Shown: positions 54,801 through 64,000 of the stretch, piece after piece
Position numbering within the stretch: the first letter of the stretch is position 1
Layout: every line of letters starts with the position of its first letter
Origin: Rallus limicola
Taxonomy: Eukaryota; Chordata; Aves; Gruiformes; Rallidae
Length of the DNA stretch: 64,000 nucleotides
Assembly (NCBI GenBank): GCA_022605955.1
Contig: JAKCOZ010000005.1
Span: 7,908,001-7,972,000, forward strand
Direction: 5' to 3'
Notes under the pieces: generated by a model
Told to the model about the DNA's origin: nothing
Seen by the model: the letters and a program-made list of their open reading frames with translations, nothing else
The model's database searches: none
Position numbers and translations under genes: made by a program

Positions 54801-54869
54801 ATTATCACCTCAATCCTTGAGTTTGTTAGTTGTTCTGTGTTCATTTCAGACTGAACAAAAAAGAGTTGA
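48864..54869. other. Intergenic, no gene seen
   Basis: No recognised gene or transposon. Includes a C-rich/poly(T) junction near 49694-49716. Short open frames look like chance. Confidence 0.55.
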
Positions 54870-54909
54870 TTAAACCCAGGCCATCCTGTAATTCTGTGAT
54901 TTCATGATC
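54870..54909 (+). mobile_element. Possible remnant of a CR1 3' end
   Basis: CCATCCTGTAATTCTGTGAT followed by TTCATGAT resembles the CR1 3' terminal ATTCTGTGA repeats, but the upstream body is not recognisable. Confidence 0.45.
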
Positions 54910-57900
54910 ATTACTTGTGCATGTCTCTCTTTGAAGAGCTTATTTACAGAGATGTCAGCTTGACATTGCTAATTTATCATATGTAGGATTTGATTAAAAT
55001 GCCAAGGGATTCAGTAAGAAAACTAGTCTTCCTCTCATGCATACCTTCTCTCTGTCTCATCACTGTTTATTCTGCACTGTTCTTTTGAGGTTTTGGGTCA
55101 AGCTACAAACTGGAGCTACCTCTGTGGAGTTTAGATGTTGAAGAGTTCTCTGATAAGTGATATGAGGAGAACTCTACAAATATTTTCAAGTATCCTAAAT
55201 GGCACATGACTTTGAAAAAAAATCAACATTAAATATCATAGGTAGTGTTGAGTCCAGAGTTTGTTCTCCCCAAGCAGAGTGTATATAGCATGTGATGGAC
55301 TGGTTCCTCAGTGTTTTTTCATGCTGGATGTGATGTGGAGATAGTTGAAATAACTCTGTAACATCCTGCTAATAAGGGTGTGTGTAGTGTATCTCTCTAT
55401 TCATATATTTTTGAAAATATCAATCGGCAGTTTTCTGTATGTTTTTCTTTCAGACTGTAAATCCTTATAGCTCTGGCTTCTTTTTTTTCCTGTTTTTCTT
55501 AGCTGTCACAGGACATAATGCTAATCTGACCTATAATAAATATCTATTATTTATCTATATGTCATTAAAACTGAATTCCTCTTCTTTTAGATGTTAAGAA
55601 CCTCACTTGATTCTAGGCATTCTTCAGATTGTATTCATGGTCAACCAACCAGGGTGCATTTCTTTTTCTGTGGTTCTTTTTTCAAGAACTTTATAAAGGA
55701 ATATTTTGCTCAGCTGGTGGGTGGGTGATTCTAACTTAGTGTTTCATTAGTGTGTTATGGTTTTATTTCCTCTGCTGAATGCTGGAATTGAAGTTGCAGA
55801 GAAGTTCATCCAAGATTCCCTGTCTTTTACTGGACGATTAAGCTCCTAATAAACTTAGGTAATGTATTTCTAATTTGGATCCATGTTCATTTGTTTTACC
55901 ATGGAAAGGAAGAATTCCCAAGAGAGGCTCAGGTTCGTGTCAGCATGTTCTTCTAAGGTTTCCTCAGCTAAGGAGTCCCTGACCACCACGTATGGCTCAC
56001 GACTCTTTTCAAACCTAGTGACCTCAGGCAATTCCTAAAAATTCCATTCAAGAGCCTGGAACCCCACTGGGCTTCCACCGGTCCTCCACGGTACCGCACA
56101 GAGCCCCACCTTTTCCCTTCTGCAGTATCTGTAAACCAAATGTAATCTAAGTAAAAAATAGATTCATCTTGATCCCATTGCCAACTTGATTCCAACTTAT
56201 TTGGCTGTGTCAACTTGCAACAGTGGAGAAAGTCCTGTAAATGCACTATTCTGGAAACTATGTATCCTCCTTTTTCTGATTATATGATACCAAATGGGCA
56301 AGCAAAGGTGATTGATTGTGCACAAAGGTAATGCAAGCCTTCCCCCAAGCCTATTAAAAAATCCTGATGTTGCTAGTCATGTAATCAGATTCCATTTAGA
56401 ACATGGAATATTTATGAATTAACTTAATGATGACATTAACTTAGGGATGGTGATTTTGTGATCAGAACTTTAAAGTTTTAAATTTTTTTCCCAGTCAAAT
56501 CCAAAATGCAGCTGTAAGTTTCTCACAGTGAGGACTGAACAAACAGAGAGGTCCTAGTGAAAACAATAACTATGGCATGGTGCAGTATATCTTGCTATTT
56601 TGCATAGTAGCTTTTGCAAATATCTAAGGATTTTGTCTACAGTTTATAAATAACTTTTGTACAACAACAGCTGCAGCGGAGCGGCTCAGATTATGCAACT
56701 GCTTAAAAAGAGCCTGCACTAAACTAGCCCAGTTGTAATCAGGTTGAAAATTTGTTACCTGGGAGTTGAGAAATGAGCCTGAAAGAGGCAGGAAATTGCT
56801 TCATAGGGGTAACTGAGATCCAAATAGTCAGGAAGAGAGTTGCAGCGGGCGGGAGTTCTGCCTGAGAAAGGACTGTGGTATTGAACATTACATTGGCAGT
56901 GATGCGAGCTAAACTCAGCAGCAGCAGGGTCTGCAGTTCATCAGGTCTGACATCCAGTAGGTGTCATTGCAGCCAACTGGGATTATCAGTCACAGAAGGC
57001 AAGGATGATTTGTCAGGGTGCAGGGTGGGAGAGAGGGAAACCCAAGTCAAAGTACATGGTTTCAAAGCTGTAAATCTACGAGCACTTTCAGGAAAGGATG
57101 CCTCTACTTATATTTAGATTTCTCCAAATAAAAAAAAAAAACAACCAAAACTGTGATTCCTCATCAGCAGCCTCATGCTTTTGGAGACATCTGTGTTTAG
57201 TTTACTGCAGATTAAAAAAGAAGTAAAAAAGAAGTAAAATTTTTAATCCCACCCAATGAATTTTTCTAGATTAAAAATGAGCACACTTTGTGTGTAAAGG
57301 AAAGGTACAGTCTAACCGAGTTAGAGCTTTGATGCATTATTATCAGAAAGGTTCTTTTAATCTGTAGTGGTTGATCTATAAATGGTAAATATTGCCTTGG
57401 AGAAAGTAGTTTATCACGGGCCATAAAGCTAGAATGGTAGTGCTATGTACAGAGTCATGGTTTTATCTTAAAGGGACTTTTTCTTATGATTTGGCCTCTA
57501 CTCACAGCGGTAAGAATAATTCACATAAATTAGAAACTCCAAATGTAAGTCATATCTTCATGTGCAGTGCTGGTGACAATGACATAAAACAGTATTTAGA
57601 GTATTTGAGACTTCAAATTGCAGAGTTATACATTACACAAAATTATTTCTTGGATGCAGGGTTTTTTTTCTCTTGTGACAACCCTGGAGTTCACAAGATG
57701 ATATCTGTGATGTTTTTTAATTAATCACTGGAGTGGTTATTACATTATGTGTAAGGATTAAGCCTATTCTTTCAGAAAGTTCCTCTAATATCTTGAGAAG
57801 CTGTCTTTTAATTGAAAACCAGGAAGCAAATCATATATATGACTGCAACATCTTTTAAAATCCAAGTTATTCTTAGTAGATGATATTTATCCACCCAAGG

Positions 57901-60817
57901 CTTACCTGAGTTAGCTTCAAAGGATCAGCTTCTGTTATTCAAAGGGTTGTATGATTAAGGCTAAAATTAGATGTTTGGGAATGCGATGTATTGCACATGC
58001 ACGTGGTGTATTTGGGCTAAGAATAAGGCTGTCGATTCTCTTAAAGCACCTTTTGAAGTGTTTTCCTCAGCTCTTGCACAGGTCCAGACTATAAACTGTT
58101 TAGACGGCCTTTCAGAACTTATTTACAAACAGAGAGGAGAGAGTACAGGAGAAGAAGACATACATGATTGCTGCAGATGAGTTATTCATGTTAATATTTA
58201 CTAAACAATACTACTTAAAACAGAGAGATTATGAGCTTAATTTAGCAAGATATTTGGCCTGTAGCACACCATGTCCAGTACCCCCAGCAGAGGCACAGAA
58301 ACATGGCATGGCAGATAACAGGTTCCTTCGGTCTCCCCAGAAAACGCTAGGACTACACAAGCAATTAGTGCTATTTCTGTGGAAACATAAGATGTACCCT
58401 GAAAGAACATTCCTGTGAAATAAAACCAATAAAAATAGCTTCAAATATACCTAGGAAATATTGGACCAGTTCCACAGAGACATAAGTAAACACAATTGTA
58501 AAAACAACTGAAGCTGTTTATCAGTGGAGAGATTTTCATAATTGGCATGAATGCAGTTAGCCCTTGCTGTGATGATACGAAGTCCTTTCTCTGCAATACT
58601 CCACTCTGCAGGCTCGTTCAGACCATGGTCAGACTGATTGGAAAATATATCTTTTTGGTTAAGTACCCTGTTACAGTTGCTTATAATTGGTACTTCCTCT
58701 GATTGCTTTCAATCTATTAATTGCAAACAGATACTTTCCATCAAAACAACTTTTACTTTAGAAGAAAGTAACAAAGCAAAACCCCCATATAGTTTCCACA
58801 GGAGGTGTCATTATTATCCTCTCCGAGTTCTGGCAGACCAGGTTATTCTTCCTACCATGGTGAAAATCCTATGCATAGGGTGAAAAGGAAAAGCAGCTGC
58901 CCAGGTCACTGATACCTATCAACTGTAGAGTGAAACTTTTGGAACTGATTTGTTTTCTTCAGAACGGGGAGTTTGTGGTGCAGCTTTGCTAGAGGGTGCT
59001 TCTTGGTGATTCTTGTAACTTGCAGTCCCACCAAAATGACAGACACACTCCTCAGAGCTTTCAAGACTCCCAAGAATCAGCTACTAACCTAAGCACATTT
59101 GTGGACTTACAGCTTCTGAGCTGCAAGGTAGAGCCATTGGTACCTGCCACAGTGAGTAAAAATATTGCTTCTGATTAAATTGCCTTTCTGTGCCCATGTT
59201 TGCTTCAAAAACCTGCTGCAGTCCTTTCCCCTTCTTCACACATCCTTCCAAGGCCAGCTGCAAAAAATACACGATAGGTGAGAAATGGACAATGTTGTTG
59301 GAGAGCTGTATGTAGCTTATTTCTGAATGATTCCTGCTCAAGTTTTGCGCTGGCAGGGCACCTGTGAAGGCCAGGGGATCACACCTCTTCTCTGAATTTT
59401 GAAAGCCTAAGATTGCTTAGCATCCCTCCTGTACAAGTGTGAATTGTTTGATGTTAGCGTAGGCAGTGGCATCAGGGCGCAGTGTCTCCCACTGTTTCTC
59501 ATTGCACACAAACAGTTACGCTAAGCTCCAGGCGTAAAGCCGTTAAGCAGTCCAAATAAACAGGTAAGCACAGAACAAGTAAAACAACAAACAAATGTAA
59601 TGTCAGAAGTACTAACTGATGTATAAAAGAATTACACACATATACAAATGATTTATCACTTACAGATTACTTTGACTTGCAGCCAAGTGAAAATACTGTA
59701 AACCCTCTGCTAATATATTCCCTTCTGAGTCTTTCTGTTTAGTTTTCTTTCAAACTCCCTTTTCCAAGCCCTGAATAGTGTATTTGAGATGGCTAGTTTG
59801 TTAATGTTTTATCATGGTAGCTAAAACAAATTCTGAACCCTTCCCGTGATATAAAACAAAAATCGTACACATTTCTTAAAAATCAAATTTTTACATAGAC
59901 CTTTTATAGCATTTCTGTGTAAGGGATAGTGAGATGAAATGTTCAAAAGAACCTCTTCACTGAAATAACACGTTGGTTGGACTGGAAATCTTTCACGTGG
60001 TACTTAATCTTGTCAGATTTCTCTGTGTTGATCAATAATCCATCTCTTAAAACTAAAATACTGGTCTGATAACTGTAATCCTGCCTTTTAACTTTGATAA
60101 ATCTTTAAAACTCAAGAGATAAAGATGCTGGACAATCTCTTGTAAACTACAAAGATTATTTGCAAGTTTAAGTTGACCCTGTACACCTTGGCTTAAAAAA
60201 ATCTTATAATCTCCCATAGAAATGTTAAGCAGGTAGTAAGAGAGTTGTTCTAATGTATGTTTGTTGAATAATGGATGTCAGGAGATAGAATTACAGCCAA
60301 TGAGAAAGAGTTTGCATAAGCATACTGATTTCTTAAAGTTTAAAAAATATTTTAAATCTTAGCCAATTAGGATGCATACTCTGAAATTCAGAGATTTTTA
60401 AGTAGCAGGTTGGAGTAAGAAGTTGTTAAAATATAAAACATTGAAAACAAGTTAGAAATCCCTTCAGATCTGTCTACATCCATTTTTCCTTTTCTCCCCC
60501 TGTGTGCTATCAAGGTGAAAAATATTTGATGGAAAACAAATAATGCAAATTCTGATTTGGAGGAAAATCTGAGAGAGATCACCGATGGAAGTAAAAGCTC
60601 TGCTGATCTGGCTCTCTTCTCAGTGCTTCCAGAAAGCTGTACAAAGCAGATACAAAGAAATCTTTCTATAATTCCCACATTTCTGGGAATTCTGAGATTA
60701 ATAATGAACACCACCCTCCTCCTCCCCTCCCCCCCAAAAAAAAAATCTCTTGGGGATGCTTTAAAGGGGTGTCAGCCTGAGTTTAGGAAGATGGTCAGTC
60801 CTGGCCAAACAGCTCTA
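54910..60817. other. Intergenic, no gene seen
   Basis: Mostly AT-rich. Holds a 92-codon open frame on the - strand (55968-56246) with a faint retroviral look (see findings), and an imperfect AAAAAAGAAGT duplication near 57213-57237. No supported gene. Confidence 0.55.
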
Positions 60818-60899
60818 GATCAACCTGCTTGAGGGAGGGGGTGGAACAGATGACCTCCATATGTCCCTTCCAAGCTCAACTATCCTGTGATTCTGTGAA
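60818..60899 (+). mobile_element. CR1 LINE 3' fragment, sense on + strand
   Basis: CCTGCTTGAGGGAGGGGGTG, GATGACCTCCATATGTCCCT, TCCAAGCTCAACTATCCTGT, GATTCTGTGAAG: the standard CR1 3' end in sense orientation, opposite to most other copies here. Confidence 0.9.
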
Positions 60900-63800
60900 G
60901 ACCAGAATATTACTGGGATGTGAGTTGAAATAGGCTGTGTATAAAAACAGCCACTTAGTAGAGATTTCCCACAGATTACTTTTTTCACTTTTCACTCTTC
61001 TTGTATTCACCTGCCCAACTCTACTGTTATTTTATAGTAGATCATGTAGTGGAAACTTACCCGAAGCAGGGCCATTATTTCAGACTTCCAAAATAAAGAG
61101 ACAGGTTGCTTTGTTTTCAAAATTCCATTTAGAAATGGCTGTAAAGCATAAAAAAGCCATTGGCCCGGCATGTTCTTGTGACTGTCACAGGATGCTGTGT
61201 CTTTGCCTCTCTAGCGCTGAGCTGTAGACCAAACACTTTTGTGATGAGCACTATGAGTTTTTAGCAAATACTGATCAAAAAACAAAGGGGGAAAACAGCA
61301 GAAAAAAGAATGATATATTTATTTTCAGGAAATTGTCTGACCTTGGTTGTGCTACTTACTAGTTCCAGAAGGAAAACATTTCGTTCTTTGATTCTAGTCC
61401 TTCACCTTGGAGATTATTGTTATTTGCACGTATCAGTCTTTGTTCATTCATTGATACATAGATACAATTTAATTCTTTTTTTTGCTTTAGTATTTTTAAA
61501 TCCAAATTGTCTACTAGTATGTACACTATGCAGATACCATCAATAATCATTGTTTTGTAAGCATTAACTTTTACATTCCTGTGAAAAAGGCTTGTATGAT
61601 TTATGCCATGAAAATTCCAATTTAGACTGGATAGCTTTTCTAAGGCAGGGATTTATTATGATTTTTAGAGCGCAAAATTTAACAAGCACATCATAATTTA
61701 GTTAACTGTTTTAAAAGAGATTCAGGTTTTTTAATTGCACATGCTTAAATTCCTGAGTTCCTGATGTCATTGCTCATACTGAAATGAGTTAAGTGAAATT
61801 ATTTAAACCCAGAGAAATACCTTTGAATTCAAACATTGAGTAAGAGACTAGAATTTAGCCTTTTGAGAGGTGAAGGGAACATTTAAAACATGCCTACAGT
61901 AGGATGGTAATATGAACAGTACAATAAGCACAGCCTCTAAAGCAGCATCTGCACAAGCTGTAAATCTGGTGGTGGAAGACTCAGCAAAGGCTGTGAGTCT
62001 GAATGCTTCTCTGAATTAACTGGAGCAGGGGAGGAACTCAGTCGCTCATGAACCTGTTTCTCCTTGCTGCCTCAGAGTCTCTTAGAGTAAGTACTCTGTG
62101 ACAAGCTCTCCCTGTGCTTGGGGTTTCATCTGTTGGAGGAATAAAGGTAAAGTTCTGTTTAACTCTCAGTCTTTGGTGGATAATGGGTTCCTTTCTTTTT
62201 CCTTGTTTGAAGGGGATTTTTTATTTAAGGAAGCCCTTTGTTCCTCTCCTAAAATTCCAATTGTTTTTCATGGATGAAGACAATAAAGGAATTGCTCCTA
62301 TGGCACTGATGGGTTTTTCCCCCTGAGTATCCCAAAGACAGGAGACAAAATGCGGCTTTTTTTTTTTGAAGAACAAATGCTGCCTCTCAGCAGAGCACGA
62401 ACGAGGCTTCATCAATCAGGAGAGTGATTGAATCGTGAGACTTACACAAACAATCACACATGCTTGCGTGCATACTCTTGTTTTTATCTCTCCACATCAA
62501 AAATCTGCTGCAAAATGTTCATAGCTTTCAGTAGCCACTTGCTTTTTTGTTGGGTTTTTTTAAGAGAATATTTCTGTACAGCCTGTAGTACTTTTCTGTA
62601 AGAGAGATTCACTTTTGTGAACTGTGAGTGCTTAAATTCATGCAAAATTAAAGAAAAAGTATTCTTATAGTGATGTAGCCTCTGGTATTGCTCAACAAAG
62701 TGAAATGAGGACTTAGCTTCTGTAGTGATATATAGTATTTACTTATGTGTCATATGTAGGTGTGGCGGGGGGAACTGTTGCAACATCTCTTTCCTTTTAC
62801 AAAGTGCAATTAAGAGTGATATTTATAATTATTTTAGACTGAGATTTCTCAATGCTGCTCAACATTAGCTTTATATTTATATTTATATTTTATAAAAAGC
62901 TTTATGCAGCAGCTTTTTCTTCCCCTATGCAATACAATTGAATCTCAGGGTAGTGCTGTGGCAGCGTACAGTGGTTAGAAAATCCCCACAGCTGGTAGAG
63001 AAGGGAGCAGACACTCCCTAAAATCTCCCTTCTGTGGTTTTATTAATGGTCATGCTCAATAAATGAGCTCATCACACAGTGCAGATTGGAAGTGAGGGGG
63101 GTTACTGGGAACTAGAGGTGTTGCTAGGTGGCCTATAGACAGTTTGGGGAGACAGTTGTGATTTTAAGCCCTTAGTTCCTAAAATGACATCAAGCCCTGC
63201 TCTGCATGATGGAACAGCCCACAATCTGGGAATAGAAAACTAAGTTAACCCTGTTACTCATGTGGGCAAATGAATACTGTGTTTTCAAGAAGTAGTGCAG
63301 CAGCAGAGTTATATTGGTACTAAACCCTGAGCCTCCTTGTCTGTGCAGAGGGGGTATCTGCTGTGTCTCTCACCCTAGGGTAGGAACCAGGCCTTTTCTG
63401 CGCAAGTGTTGGCTTCTCTCAGATCAGCCCACAGCATCTGGGGTACTCAGAGAGTGCTGCAGGGTGAGATCCAGTCATAGATAGAATGATACTATTACTT
63501 GTGTTTGTAATGAGTTGTCTTATGACATTATGGTAAAAATGATAAAGGAGGAAAGAGCACAAAGAGCCGCTATAGCCGGTTCCCTGTACTGTTGGTTTTT
63601 GAAACACTTGTATCGTTTCTTTGGCAAAAAATGGGGGAGTGGTAGCGGCACTGAATGAGAGGAAGAACTAAGCCTGAAGTATAGCTTCCTTTTGCCAACA
63701 GCAAAGAAATTATAAAAACAAATTCTTGGCTGAAAACTTAAAAGGATAGGTTTGGAATGTTATCTTAAAGGACGTTACAATCTTGGAGCTTCCAGTCATA

Positions 63801-64000
63801 CCCCAGATAAAGCACTTTGTTTATACATTGCCCCATTTCACGTACAATGGCTTCTATGGTAGAAGAGCTCTAAGTATTCATCCTGGTTGTAGATGACATA
63901 TAATTTAATTAGAGGTTTGCTTTTTTGTTGTTCTATAATCTGCTATTTTTTGATCACACACATGATCTACATTTTTGCTGCAAGTGTTAATTCAACTGTT
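60900..64000. other. Intergenic, no gene seen
   Basis: AT-rich with a short TTATAT tandem (62871-62890). No recognised gene, repeat family or RNA. Confidence 0.55.
62871..62890. repeat. (TTATAT)3 short tandem repeat
   Basis: Three 6-bp units, the last partly degenerate. Confidence 0.85.

Overview
This is nuclear DNA from a vertebrate, almost certainly a bird. Genes are split into small exons by AT-rich introns. A TATA-less CpG-island promoter is present, and most of the interspersed repeats are CR1 LINE 3' ends, the dominant avian retroposon, plus one LTR of an avian endogenous-retrovirus type. Galliform is plausible, but the window alone does not fix the species.

Layout. (1) 1-19.56 kb, + strand: the 3' part of CCDC73. 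Eight coding exons end at a TGA at 18659-18661. They encode the end of a long coiled coil, then a poorly conserved, probably disordered C-terminal region carried mostly by one 1,527-bp exon. (2) 19.4-35.55 kb, - strand: the complete EIF3M gene. Its 11 coding exons join without a frame error into 374 codons plus stop, the same length as I recall for human eIF3m. CCDC73 and EIF3M are arranged tail to tail, and their predicted poly(A) sites imply 3' UTRs overlapping by about 100-150 bp. (3) 35.2-36.0 kb: the EIF3M CpG-island promoter with ETS and GC-box motifs. (4) 36-64 kb: a gene-free stretch. In other vertebrates the next gene beyond EIF3M on this side is WT1, so this is best read as the EIF3M-WT1 intergenic interval. 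It holds short CR1 fragments, a solo LTR with a CR1 piece embedded in it (48.15-48.86 kb), microsatellites and GC- or GT-rich patches, but no exon chain I can support.

The two genes have unrelated jobs: translation initiation, and a poorly characterised coiled-coil protein. The link between them is positional (shared 3' end), not a pathway. I found no prokaryotic-type system, CRISPR array, tRNA or rRNA. The observations most worth a second look are the overlapping 3' ends, the ambiguous donor and possible truncated isoform at CCDC73 10.45 kb, the LTR/CR1 mosaic, a perfect 14-bp inverted repeat carrying AATAAA on both strands, and cryptic splice-site clusters in EIF3M.
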